64,000 bases of DNA from Agarophyton chilense. Lineage: Eukaryota; Rhodophyta; Florideophyceae; Gracilariales; Gracilariaceae. Within the stretch, counting starts at the first letter, position 1. Each line of letters opens with the position of its first letter. The notes below the pieces were generated by a model. It did not search any database, was not told the DNA's origin, and saw nothing but the letters and a program-made list of their open reading frames with translations. Positions 31,738 through 41,450 of the stretch are shown here, piece after piece. Location of the stretch: assembly GCA_030374765.1 (NCBI GenBank), contig JARGXX010000068.1:2232001-2296000 (forward strand). Direction: 5' to 3'. A program made the position numbers and the translations under genes.

Positions 31738-33048
31738 ATGAAGACGCGCGTAAAGACGATCAAGACGACGGCGACTTTGTCGACGACGACGGCGACGGCG
31801 GGAAGGGCGCGAAGGTTGGATCGACGCGGACGCGCCGCTCTGTTGCTGCTGTTTTGTACCGCGCTGCTGCTGCTGTTGCTGCTGGCGGCGGTGGCACGCT
31901 CCTTTTCTGCGCTGCGCACGCGTGGCGCGCGTGTGCGCATCCAGCGAGCGGCTGAGCATGCCGCACTGTCGCTGCCACGTTCTTCGCGACGTGTGGTGCT
32001 TCTCACCGCCGTCAACTTTGCGTTTCGACATTACGTGCTCAACCTCGTGTGCTCTCTCGTGCAAGCCGATTTGGCGCCGAGTAATTTGCTTGTCTTTTCC
32101 TTGGATGACAACGCTCACGCCTACGTCACCGCCGCCGGACTCACTAGCGTCAGGCTTGACACCGACGCTGCCCACGAGCAGGAGGCTGAGTTTGGCACCC
32201 AACAGTTCAACCTCTTGTCCAAGAAGAAGCTGGCCGCCGTCAAGGCCGTCTTGGACGCTGGCCTGGATGTCTTGTTCACGGATGCCGATGTGGTGTGGTG
32301 TCGCCGTGCCTTTCCGCACGTCGCGCGTCTGGTGGATAACGCCCCCGCCGATCTGCTAGTGCAGACTGCGTGGCCGCGCAGCTTGCTCAACTCAGGCTTC
32401 TACTACGTCAGGTCCAATCACGCTACACGCGCCCTCTTCAACGCCTTCCTTACCTTCCCGCACGACTCGGAGAATGACCAGGTCATCTTCAACCGCGTCT
32501 TGTGTAACCCCAAGTTCGGCGGCTCGGTGCTTGACAACCTCAGCTCCGCTGACTCTCACTCAAACCACACCCCCAACGTCAAACGTGGTCCTACACCATT
32601 GGGATGTCGCTGGCGTCAGGCCACCGCCCATCTTTTCTCGCCGCTTCTGTTCCCCACCGGCGGTGAGGTGATTCATGGCGAGAAGATCTTTCATCTGCCG
32701 AGGAACCGCATCATGCACATGTGCGACGCCGGCTCTCCGTTAGTGATGCATAACAACTGCATTTTGAGCAACAAAAAGATGGCCAGGTTTGTTGTCAAGG
32801 GTATTTGGTACGTGAATCCGGCCTTTATGGATGGTGACGACGACCCACATGCCGACCACACTGCCTTCGAGAACGACGTAGTCCCGGGTGAGAATAGCGA
32901 TGCTCACCTCGACTTGACGGAGCCGCAAGACTTGCAGCGCGTCTGTGGGCCGCCCGTCCCACCTACGCAACAGATGAGGCGCCGCTGCGGTCCGAGCAAA
33001 TGCGGCCCCGATGGCGATGTTCATCGTTTTCCTCATATGCACGTCTGA
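31738..33048 (+). CDS. Golgi nucleotide-sugar glycosyltransferase (Nucleotid_trans / GT77-like)
   Basis: 436 aa from ATG at 31738. I chose this over the longer open frame (from 31201) because the extra part overlaps the HIG1 gene and would put the anchor in mid-protein. Basic N-terminus, then a signal anchor at about 33-53 (Leu-rich), giving a type II Golgi protein. Catalytic domain: LLTAVNF and LNLVCSL at its start, the DxD metal and nucleotide-sugar site FTDADVVW at D182-D184, SLLNSGFYYVRS, then a conserved-looking ENDQVIFN. These are PF03407 features, found in plant and algal wall glycosyltransferases. The acidic, His-rich C-terminal tail is unusual. The sugar transferred cannot be told. 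No intron. Confidence 0.82.
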   Translation: MKTRVKTIKTTATLSTTTATAGRARRLDRRGRAALLLLFCTALLLLLLLAAVARSFSALRTRGARVRIQRAAEHAALSLPRSSRRVVLLTAVNFAFRHYVLNLVCSLVQADLAPSNLLVFSLDDNAHAYVTAAGLTSVRLDTDAAHEQEAEFGTQQFNLLSKKKLAAVKAVLDAGLDVLFTDADVVWCRRAFPHVARLVDNAPADLLVQTAWPRSLLNSGFYYVRSNHATRALFNAFLTFPHDSENDQVIFNRVLCNPKFGGSVLDNLSSADSHSNHTPNVKRGPTPLGCRWRQATAHLFSPLLFPTGGEVIHGEKIFHLPRNRIMHMCDAGSPLVMHNNCILSNKKMARFVVKGIWYVNPAFMDGDDDPHADHTAFENDVVPGENSDAHLDLTEPQDLQRVCGPPVPPTQQMRRRCGPSKCGPDGDVHRFPHMHV

Positions 33049-33540
33049 TGCAGCCTATATCGCCGTCTTTGCTCATTTGCAATACTTCATTGTTTGGTGC
33101 GTCGTGCGTGCGGCTGGCGCGTGAGACGAAACGCTCTCTGATATCTTTGGCTTCATAACTTTTGTATCTTGTATGTGAACGTCTTTCTCGTCGTATTATC
33201 TACCCTTCGTACATACGTTTTCTACTATCGCGATGCTCATATGCTTAAAAGCACCGCATCTCACCCCGATTACAGAGCATCATCATGCACGCTTGAGTAT
33301 GCCGTCAATTCTGGAAGAATTAGGTAACAGATTATCTATAGTCTGATCAACGAATGGGCGCTCTCAATCGACGAGTCGGGAGTTTCTTTCGCCATGCACG
33401 CACGGAACACACCTCGCGCCCGGAACGTCACCATGTCCTCGCGCTGATTCTCTCTCCTTTTCGGGTCCGCCTTTTTTCGACTTTAGGAGCATCGTCATGG
33501 TTTCCGAAATTTAGAATCACTTTGCTGCTACAGATCTCCA
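33049..33540. other. Convergent 3' flanks of two glycosyltransferase genes
   Basis: About 490 bp between convergent stop codons. No gene seen. A 78-codon plus ORF is not supported. Confidence 0.5.
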
Positions 33541-34773
33541 TTAGTTTTCTTCGTCCTCATCTTCATCCAGAGCAGTACCCACTGTTATAGATTCTGTCAC
33601 AGCAGCAAACGACCTTGTCAATGCTTGCTCATATTTTGCTACTTTTTGATTGTCTACTATATCCCCAATTCCAATCATTTCTCCCTCTACTCGTTCGCAA
33701 AACCCGTTCATTGCTCTGATCTTGCGAGTGAAAAATGCAGGTTCATTCCACAACTTTCGCCAAAACATTAGTTCTTTTCCATCCTCATCCAACTCATCCA
33801 CCCAAAAAGGATGCTGTCTTCGTCTCTTTCCATCCGTCCCGAGCGCGAAACTCCCATTGGGCGCCACAAAGAAAATGTTTCTCATGTTGCTATCTACCAC
33901 AGTGTCTCTGAAATGACTGTTCCATAACAAGCTTCCAAAATAATGCTCATCTGACGCATCGGAATATGCCAACGCAATTAAAAGTTTCTTTGAGAGTGAG
34001 TTTCGAAGCACGAATGTGGTAAACTTTCTGGACAGAATGAACCACCCCGACGATTTTGCCATCGTGAAGTCACCGTGATCCGCGATGGGATTCCGCACAT
34101 GTGCGCTTTCGTCTTGAGCATCGACATCGTGACTACCCTGCCCGGTGAGATAGCTTCCATTTTCTGAACGGAGTGTTACCAGACCCGTGTCGATGTAGAA
34201 GTGCCCGAGTCTTCGCCTTGCGTACGATGCCCATGTCCGACGTGGTTTCCATTCGACAAAGTTAGCTTTTCGGACTCGATTCAGCAGCTTTTTCATTAAC
34301 TTCTGCGAAGCCGTTGGGAAGTCGGCCCCAGAAAGATTGATGAAAAAGTCCCAAGCACCCATGGTTAGCAGCTTCTCCGCAGCGGTGAGGAAGTTGAGCG
34401 TCATCGTTATCCCTCTGTACGTAATCACCTCTGGTCTCAGAACAATAACATTTTCACGTCTATACAGCACGCGAGAAGCCCCCAAGGTGCTCCACACTTC
34501 CCCGACTTTTCGTTCTGCCTCTGATGCGGGAATCTTAGGGTCAAAGTGAAGAGCGTACCAGTTATCTTCATCATATAAAGCTCGCATCAACCCGGGAAGC
34601 AAATGGTAATTAGCGGGCGACAACTGAATTGCGTAGGCTAGTCGAGCCGAGGATGTTGGGCTCCGAGAAAATCTTTTATACAACGTGGTGACCAAAATGA
34701 TACACAGGAGAAGGGTAACTATTCTTTGTTTGCGCGTCGCCCTCCGCAGATGAAGTTGCGTGCGGAATGGCAT
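33541..34773 (-). CDS. GT14 family (core-2/I-branching, xylosyltransferase-like) glycosyltransferase
   Basis: 410 aa, ATG at 34773, single exon. Short basic cytosolic tail and a membrane anchor at about 18-32 mark a type II Golgi enzyme. Family blocks of PF02485 (Branch) in order: LAYAIQLS at 45, DFFINLSGADFP at 142-152 (the LxSxxDxPL block), SGWFILSRKF at 242-251, and ASDEHYFGSLL at 273-283 with the DEHYF acidic pair thought to be catalytic. Family members add GlcNAc or xylose (or, in plants, glucuronic acid) in branching reactions. The substrate here is unknown; a wall or glycoprotein glycan is likely. Confidence 0.85.
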   Translation of the reverse strand: MPFRTQLHLRRATRKQRIVTLLLCIILVTTLYKRFSRSPTSSARLAYAIQLSPANYHLLPGLMRALYDEDNWYALHFDPKIPASEAERKVGEVWSTLGASRVLYRRENVIVLRPEVITYRGITMTLNFLTAAEKLLTMGAWDFFINLSGADFPTASQKLMKKLLNRVRKANFVEWKPRRTWASYARRRLGHFYIDTGLVTLRSENGSYLTGQGSHDVDAQDESAHVRNPIADHGDFTMAKSSGWFILSRKFTTFVLRNSLSKKLLIALAYSDASDEHYFGSLLWNSHFRDTVVDSNMRNIFFVAPNGSFALGTDGKRRRQHPFWVDELDEDGKELMFWRKLWNEPAFFTRKIRAMNGFCERVEGEMIGIGDIVDNQKVAKYEQALTRSFAAVTESITVGTALDEDEDEEN

Positions 34774-36122
34774 TGGATGTTTTTATGATAGCAGCACAAA
34801 GATGGGTGAACATTACGATTGCGTTGAATTGAATCTCTAAACGAACACTCGACCGCAAAAGGCCACGGGATTGGAGTCGAATCTCTCTACAGTGCCGTAT
34901 TTGTTATCCTGTACTGCCCGCCTACTTCGACAGTGGCCCAATTTATGTTCAATGACTGGCCTCACAATATTTGGACCCATACAGCTTTGACACTCTGGGC
35001 CCAGTTTATCCAGTTGAGAGAAGGGATATGACACAGGCTCAACTGGATAATAGTATCAGCACGATCTAGAGAGAAGAACTAAGCCAGCACTACGAACCTT
35101 TCAGGGCCGTTGAGGGTGAAGCCCATGCTCTCTTCTTTCGTAGGTGCAGCTTGCAGTTAGACTGGTTCGCAAAATACTTCTGACAAAACACGTGTTCAAG
35201 CCCCATCTCAGGCAAACAATTCTTCCAAAAGACTGGAGCGAAATGGAGCTGTCCTTGCAGCACATACCACTAGCTAGAATAGATTGCCTCGGCATAGGTT
35301 TGGTAATCAAAGAGTGCAATGTGTGAGTTTCGTATCCCATTAAGATAATTAATACTGCGCAATCCAAACGATGCTTCATCCTCAGTGAACCCAGCTGAGC
35401 CACACGGCCGTCCGAAATGAGGCAAAAAAAAAACGATTGTGTGGCCCGGGACTGTGATCTACTTGGCACACCAACGTCTGAACAACAGCAAAAGTGAACG
35501 CTTCACGCAACTCTCCACAACTAATGTGATCCAACCTGATTCTGGTACAAGCTCCCCGGCCCCAAGCACAATTAGGCATAGGCAGCCATTCACTAATTGA
35601 GTCGTCGCCATCTATAGTTTCATGCACACCGCTCAATTCTTAGCCTTACGAGGCAGGTGAGCAAAACAGCAACCGCACTATCGGGAACAGACCCCGGAAA
35701 AAGAGAAAAGACCAAAAAGGGATTGGGACCTCCTCGTCCCATATTCCATTTTGGGGAACAACAGAGGCGGACTTTGAATTCCTCACTGAGCAGTGAATCT
35801 CAGTGATTGTACGGTTCGAGTCAGAGTGAACCATAGTTCCTCAACAATGTAAGCCCCTTTTCACCACGGGACAATTCACGCAATCGAGATGTACTTCCCC
35901 TGGTTGTACCTCGGAAACATCCTTTTGAATCCGCCGAGGACGGGCAAGCAGATATGTATACATATAAAAGTGGCTGACTGAGTTTCCATCTCCCAAAGTT
36001 CAAACGGAAGTTGCCTCGGAAAACGCTTTCAATTCTCAGTCTCAACAAACGCAATTACGCTGTCTTTCCTCTTTGGAAAGCATCGAACATATAGCCACTT
36101 TTTCGATTCGTTTACGACTATC
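34774..36122. other. Divergent intergenic region
   Basis: 1.35 kb between divergent start codons. ORFs of up to 122 codons on the minus strand have no recognisable content. It should hold the GT14 promoter at the left end and the promoter of the secreted-protein gene at the right end. Confidence 0.45.
35963..35970 (+). promoter_or_regulatory. Candidate TATA box for the 36123 gene
   Basis: TATAAAAG sits 153 bp before the ATG at 36123, in a plausible position for a leader of about 120 nt. Confidence 0.45.
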
Positions 36123-38048
36123 ATGAAACCTCTGATACGGATATGGCTATTGATAGTATTGGCGGCGCTCTTTCAGAGTCGGCCAACGATTGCAAGGGCC
36201 TTCTTTGCAGTTCGGGACCTAGGACACGAAAGTAATGACCCAACAATGCATAAAAATGAGAGTGCAGTGGAAATGAGCAAAAGTGCTGAAGTTGCCGACG
36301 GGCAACAGCCAGACTACTTTTTGAACAACACCCTGGAGACATTTTTCACGGACGACAGAGTAACCGCTCGACTTGATTCGGCAGTGGTTGATGGAAACGT
36401 GTTGACTATAAGCGGTGTTGTCACATATCGCTTGGTGAGCGTTCATGCCAACATAACGGACGAGGCTGACATGGCAGACAAAACTGGAAGCTCTGCACTC
36501 ATTCTTCAGGGGAAATTGGATGGGGACATGTTTACGCTGATGTGGATGAAACGCTCTTGTGCATGTTCAACAGAGGCAAAGTTCGTGGTCGCCAGCGCAA
36601 ACGAAGGAGATGAAGTATGGGTGGCGGGTAGTACCACAGGGATAGATAATGGTGTGGACAACGAGCGCGGAGAGGGAATGGCACTGATGCGTTACAATTC
36701 GCGAGGAGAACAGTTGTTGTTACGACAGCTCGGAGCGGCTGGGGAGAAATATGAGTGGGTGGGGTATACACTGAACGCAGCGAATGGGAGCAGGGACTTG
36801 ACGCTTGTCGGAAGTGTAAACGGTGAGAGATACGAGGGACTGCAGAATGGGCTGGTGGCTCAAATCGTGAATGAAACTGGGGACGTGCTGCAAACGACTT
36901 TAGTAAGCAAGGGCGAAAACGTGGTAGGTGAGACATTCTGGAGTGCGGCTAGCATGAACGAGATGCTGTACGTGGCCGGGAAACGACTTGTACAGACAGA
37001 CCTGTCACCGAGGTCGTCGCTGACATTGACAAAGATCGACACAGAGAAAATGGAACAAGCAGCGACGCGAGAGTTTGAAAACGAATTGCAGAGAGGCATG
37101 GTAGTTTGCACGAACGCTGAAGGCGTTACAGTGAGCTACGTTGCACGCAACAACAACCAAGGCAACATAATCGTTGAGGAAATGGACGGCGAGTTGGGCA
37201 GCACGATGCGAAGCAAGACGAGGATCCAGCGTGATATGGTGTTCCAGAAAGCAGAAAGGTCATCAATGGCTGCATGTGACACGATGAAGAATCCGCCCGT
37301 GCTGCTGATGAACACGGCCGAGGCGCTGAACCAGACGGCACCGGATTGGGAAACGAAGCGAAAGCTGAACAAGCAACGACCGGCACTGCTGACGGTGGAA
37401 GACAAGGAGTTTCGGTCGATATCTCAATCTCAGCGAAGCATCGAGTGGGTGGCATCTGGCATGGTGAGGCGAGGCAACAGCAGCAACGACTGGATCATAT
37501 TCGGCAAAACCGGCACCGGAAAGCCGCTACTGTCGAGCGGGCACCTCGCGGAGCGCACATCGACGGCGGCGGCGCCCTCATCGTCTCCAATCGTAACGAC
37601 GATGGGCAACGAATGCATCGGGGAGCAAACACGCATCGGCGGCACCAACGTAGAAGCTATAATCCGCGCACACAGCGCAATGCGACTACAACGTCACCCG
37701 CTGCGACGCGCGCTGCAGCGAGGCGTACTACTGGGAGACGCATTATGCCGCAGCGCGGGTGGCGGCGACGTGCTATGTGCCACTGCGCAGCACGTGGTAC
37801 GAGTGGGCGACGAGACGCTGTTCATGGGCGAATGGTGCGCGCGAATGCGCGACTGCGAGCTGCGTCGCCAGCGGCTGCTCAACTTCAAGGCGCCGTGCGA
37901 CGTCACTCTGCCGCCGGCTGCCGACGGCGCGCGCCTTACCATGCACTCCGGCCACGCATCTTCGGCGCTGGCCGTCGTGCGCGCCGAATGCCGCGCGCGC
38001 TCCCTCTCGCCGCTGCACCGTGCGTGGTGGTGGCTCAGCTCACTCTGA
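36123..38048 (+). CDS. Secreted protein with beta-propeller-like (SBBP-type) repeats
   Basis: 641 aa, ATG at 36123. Residues 1-25 form a signal peptide (hydrophobic LLIVLAALF, then a small-residue cleavage site). Residues about 60-460 show loosely repeating strands such as VWVAGSTTGID, ALMRYNSRGEQLLLRQLG, LTLVGSVNGERYEG, GLVAQIVNETGDVLQTTLV and LYVAGKRL. This is the VAGST..., DAFLxKxDxxGxxLW style of SBBP or delta-60 propeller repeats. Several N-x-S/T sequons fit an extracellular glycoprotein. The last ~150 residues are GC-rich in DNA, Arg/Ala-rich and contain about ten Cys. Composition changes sharply near 37500, possibly a fusion or a different domain. Function unknown; repeat assignment tentative. 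Confidence 0.65.
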   Translation: MKPLIRIWLLIVLAALFQSRPTIARAFFAVRDLGHESNDPTMHKNESAVEMSKSAEVADGQQPDYFLNNTLETFFTDDRVTARLDSAVVDGNVLTISGVVTYRLVSVHANITDEADMADKTGSSALILQGKLDGDMFTLMWMKRSCACSTEAKFVVASANEGDEVWVAGSTTGIDNGVDNERGEGMALMRYNSRGEQLLLRQLGAAGEKYEWVGYTLNAANGSRDLTLVGSVNGERYEGLQNGLVAQIVNETGDVLQTTLVSKGENVVGETFWSAASMNEMLYVAGKRLVQTDLSPRSSLTLTKIDTEKMEQAATREFENELQRGMVVCTNAEGVTVSYVARNNNQGNIIVEEMDGELGSTMRSKTRIQRDMVFQKAERSSMAACDTMKNPPVLLMNTAEALNQTAPDWETKRKLNKQRPALLTVEDKEFRSISQSQRSIEWVASGMVRRGNSSNDWIIFGKTGTGKPLLSSGHLAERTSTAAAPSSSPIVTTMGNECIGEQTRIGGTNVEAIIRAHSAMRLQRHPLRRALQRGVLLGDALCRSAGGGDVLCATAQHVVRVGDETLFMGEWCARMRDCELRRQRLLNFKAPCDVTLPPAADGARLTMHSGHASSALAVVRAECRARSLSPLHRAWWWLSSL

Positions 38049-38230
38049 AATTCACATTAATTTAAACTACTACCTTTTGTAAGCCCCCCTTCCACGTGTG
38101 TAAAACTCTATCACGACGGCGATCACGTCGGTTGCTTCGAGTTACTCCCGTCTCAGGTCTCCTTCAGCCTTCCCTCGTTTGGCGCGTTCGTTTCGACCCC
38201 GATCCCCTCAACACCCTCTCCCCACCCACC
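38049..38230 (+). promoter_or_regulatory. Short intergenic promoter region
   Basis: 182 bp between two co-directional genes, with a pyrimidine-rich stretch (CCCTCAACACCCTCTCCCC) running into the ATG context CACCATGG. Confidence 0.45.
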
Positions 38231-38791
38231 ATGGCCCCAACCGAAAAGCAGATGAAGGCTTCCATCAAAGAAGGAGGTAAGAAGGGCCAGGATTTGGCTG
38301 GTATGTCGGATATGGGAGGCGTCAAGTTCTTCTCCGTCGCTCTGGAAAGCCCAAACGGTCAATGGGAGCTCATGGACGCTGTCTTGGAGGGTATGAACAA
38401 GGAGGTCAATCCCAGCGCTGATGATCGAAAGGGTGGTGCCGGTCACATCGGCAAGTCTTTACTCTTCGCCGACGACAAGGCCCTTCTCATACTCTGCCAC
38501 GTGCCGGACGTGCTCAAGGAGCTCATCAATCAGCAAGAATGGTTTACTCATATTATTGAAAGTGTCAACGCCACAAAGATCGGAGACGCCATCACTATCG
38601 AAGGTCCTGGGGCTGGCATTGTGCTCAAAGCCGAGATGAAGGCCGATCCAGACGCCGCCAAATACCCCCTAAAGGAACGTGATGTTGCCATCGGAAAGAG
38701 CTTTGACTATCTCGTCAGCAAGGGACTTGTAAGGCCCGAGGAGAGCGATGACGACGCCAATTACGCAGAGATGGCAGACATCGAATGGTAA
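38231..38791 (+). CDS. Conserved protein of unknown function, 186 aa
   Basis: ATG at 38231 in a strong context (CACCATGG); the frame extends upstream without a better start. Soluble, no signal peptide. Striking features are MGGVKFFSVALESPNGQWEL at about 27-46, VLEGMNKEVNPSADDRKGGAG, an ILCHVPDVL segment, PLKERDVAIGKSFDYL and an acidic C-terminus ending IEW. The sharp motif density and balanced composition look like a housekeeping protein. I have an impression of similar proteins in other algae and protists but cannot name a family. It is convergent with the FkbM gene, with stop codons 7 bp apart. Confidence 0.75.
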   Translation: MAPTEKQMKASIKEGGKKGQDLAGMSDMGGVKFFSVALESPNGQWELMDAVLEGMNKEVNPSADDRKGGAGHIGKSLLFADDKALLILCHVPDVLKELINQQEWFTHIIESVNATKIGDAITIEGPGAGIVLKAEMKADPDAAKYPLKERDVAIGKSFDYLVSKGLVRPEESDDDANYAEMADIEW

Positions 38792-38798
38792 ACCCTCA

Positions 38799-40109
38799 CT
38801 AAACCTCTAGGAATCGAAGGCTAGATACGTCAAAGCTCCTCATTAACCGCTTCATGCGTTCGCTTACCCCAAATCCGCTTCCATTGCGGATCCAGATATC
38901 GTCCTTGAGTACTCTACTCACTTGCTCGTACCCGCGCCCCGATAGAATCGCTTTTACCTCCTTGCCTCGGTTCTCTGTCACGATGACGTCCACACTCGTT
39001 TTCTCCCAGTCGAAACCTCGCAGCACCTCAATTTCGTGGCCCTCCACATCCAGGCTCCAGAAATGCACGTGTTTCTTCTGTACCTCTTTTCCAAGCGTGG
39101 AACACTTCATTGACTTGATCCCACGGAACCTGCCTTTGAATTTAGACTCCTGCTGGTGTTTCGTCCCATTCACTCCACCGACTCCGTCAGCCGACACCAC
39201 TCCTCCATACGCATCAGTCAGTGAAAAGTTCACTGTTCTCTCTTTATCGCTTACGCATTTCTCCACCACTTTGCAATGTCTGGCATTGTGCAGCTCCCCC
39301 CAATACTTTTCGTTTGCCTCTACACAAACACCGTCCCATCCCATACATCGGTCTAAAAAATATGTCCCCGACCATCGCCTCGCATGGTTCGCTGCTACGT
39401 CAAGGTACACGGGGCGCGTTGTGCTCTGTTTCGTGTGCCACAACTCTGTGAAGAAGGCTGCGTAAACAAACCAATCGGTGAAGTCGTGCGACACAAAGTG
39501 TTCTCGATAAAGGTGAAGCTTGCGAGGATCTCTGGCTGCCAATCGCCATTTTTGGCACTCTTCAGGTTCTTCCAGTTGTTTCGTTTTCCGAGCTGACCAT
39601 TGTAATGGAGCAAGCCCCTCGTCGCTGAGCTTCCCGGGTGCAAGCTTTTTACTTTCTCCTTTCCCTTCTTGAGGTTTCTCCAATCGTTCTGCAGATTTCT
39701 CGGTCTCGTGCTGAACTGCTTCTTTGCTAACTTGGATCTTAACGTGCTCAGTGGGTATTTTCTCTTCCTCAACATCAATAATCGCTATTTCCGATTCTTC
39801 GATGTCCGAGTCATGTCTTTCCATTTTACTCGTCATCTCTTCCGGCATTGGCACCCTTTCCAACCTTGGTCGTGCTCTGGACTGCCCCAGAAACAAGAAG
39901 AGCACAATGGTCAAGATGACCGTAGATAGGGCGGCCATGTAACATCCCCGCCTTTTTAGGGTCCGTTTGCGAGGCATTTTTCTTGAAAGATAAGCTTTCG
40001 CAGGATTCGAGTTTGCAAGACTTATCGTGCGATGCACTTTCGCACCTGAGTAAGATGTTGTGAGCTTGCGCATCTTCGCGCTGGGGTCACTACAAGGTGT
40101 GGATGGCAT
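38799..40109 (-). CDS. FkbM-type SAM methyltransferase, membrane anchored
   Basis: 436 aa from ATG at 40109. An alternative ATG at 39977 (MPRKRT) would keep the anchor. Basic N-terminus, membrane segment at about 56-75, then a Glu/Lys-rich stalk (90-180). The catalytic domain at 230-390 matches Methyltransf_21: VYLDVAANHARRWSGT at 234-249 (SAM-binding motif I), GVCVEANEKYW at 260-270, VHFWSLDVEGHEIEVLRG at 348-365. FkbM proteins O-methylate sugars or other small groups. In a type II Golgi layout a polysaccharide or glycan substrate is plausible. Single exon. Confidence 0.82.
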   Translation of the reverse strand: MPSTPCSDPSAKMRKLTTSYSGAKVHRTISLANSNPAKAYLSRKMPRKRTLKRRGCYMAALSTVILTIVLFLFLGQSRARPRLERVPMPEEMTSKMERHDSDIEESEIAIIDVEEEKIPTEHVKIQVSKEAVQHETEKSAERLEKPQEGKGESKKLAPGKLSDEGLAPLQWSARKTKQLEEPEECQKWRLAARDPRKLHLYREHFVSHDFTDWFVYAAFFTELWHTKQSTTRPVYLDVAANHARRWSGTYFLDRCMGWDGVCVEANEKYWGELHNARHCKVVEKCVSDKERTVNFSLTDAYGGVVSADGVGGVNGTKHQQESKFKGRFRGIKSMKCSTLGKEVQKKHVHFWSLDVEGHEIEVLRGFDWEKTSVDVIVTENRGKEVKAILSGRGYEQVSRVLKDDIWIRNGSGFGVSERMKRLMRSFDVSSLRFLEV

Positions 40110-41450
40110 CGTAGTATGTGTTGAACGAAGGTTTTCAATTCAAACACGTAAACAATGTCTCTATAGTATACATGTGAAAGCATATGCGGGACTTGGTGTT
40201 GAAATGTTCAACGAAGCTTGTCAGTTGTGATGATTCCCCGTGATACTCGCTCCCCCAGAATTGTGGTCGATTGCGTATTTCATGTTCATGTGTTTCTAAT
40301 GTGTAAACTGAAAACTGGTGGCGTCTCTTGGGAACTGCTGATTGTGAAACGTAATCGAGATTCCAGATGCAATGATATGACGCTCGCGCTCTTTGAAAGG
40401 AGAGTCGGTGACGTTCTGCTCTCCTCGGAAGCTTAAGAATATTCTTTAAGCCGCGAGAGGGCGAGCGTTGTCGCGGGCGGCCTTTTAAGAAAATATCGAA
40501 ATGGTGCATGTTGCCACCTAATTCAAGATGAGACACGGCGAATTGCTGCAACAGCATTGTGTTAAAGAGTGTGGCTTTTTTTTACTTCATTGGGTTTAGC
40601 TTCCTTCACGTATCCGTTTTCATTTTTGAGAGACGGGACTTCGACTTTCTATTCTTGGAATTGAACAACACTGAATTGTCAATATCCACACCTTTTAGCA
40701 GGTAGTTGGAAACGGACAATGGTGTCGGTTGAACTTTAGGAACACGCCAGTAGCGCAGCCAATTGACATTTCCGGTTTCGCGTGGCGCCCATTCACTGAA
40801 AAGATGAGAACAGAGCCAGACATTTTACGATCTGGGAAGCCGAAGCGAGGCTTAGCTCATAGATCGACGCCTACACTAGATCATTGGCATGGTGTGGGTG
40901 CTTTACTTGGTAATGAATCTATCGCACGTTTTGGCATCACATCAAGTTCCTGTTCCGAGCTTTGGAAATCCTACAATTCGACAATTGTGTGGGTTAGCCT
41001 ATGTTTGTCGGTGGGCATGAAATCCTTGATTACGATCGGGCAATCGTTGAGCGTGTCAAGTATCGTACACATTTATCGTACACACTGAAGATGTGAAAAG
41101 GAACGCGGTAGATAAGCACCTACATCGAATTGGCAGAGAACGGCTCAAAATATTCAATCTAACGTGTCCACAAAATCGAAGATCTTGATCTCACCGCCAC
41201 TGCAGATCTTGCTCGTGTTCTTATCACTCTGATTTAATCATCTGCCAACCCGGGCAGTACATTTTCTCGAGTTTTTCCGCCAAGGGAACGGGTTAAGCTT
41301 GGACGCCAATTCATCCATTGTGCTGTACATCACTTAAATATATATATATCTGTATATATATATATATGTATATATACAACGGCGTCGGAAACAGAAGTGA
41401 GTGGATTACCCTTCTATGTCCACCGACCTATAAGAAGTTCTTGTGTTCGC
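40110..41450. other. Intergenic with AT microsatellite
   Basis: No supported gene. ORFs at 40135-40557 (minus, 140 codons) and 40729-41088 (plus, 119 codons) have no recognisable motif. An interrupted (AT)n microsatellite runs at about 41337-41379. Confidence 0.45.

Noticed and set aside
37346..38082. Overlapping plus-strand ORFs of 239 and 107 codons inside the secreted-protein gene
   Set aside because: They arise from GC-rich, stop-poor sequence. Their Arg/Ala-rich translations have no motif, while the main frame has a signal peptide and repeats.
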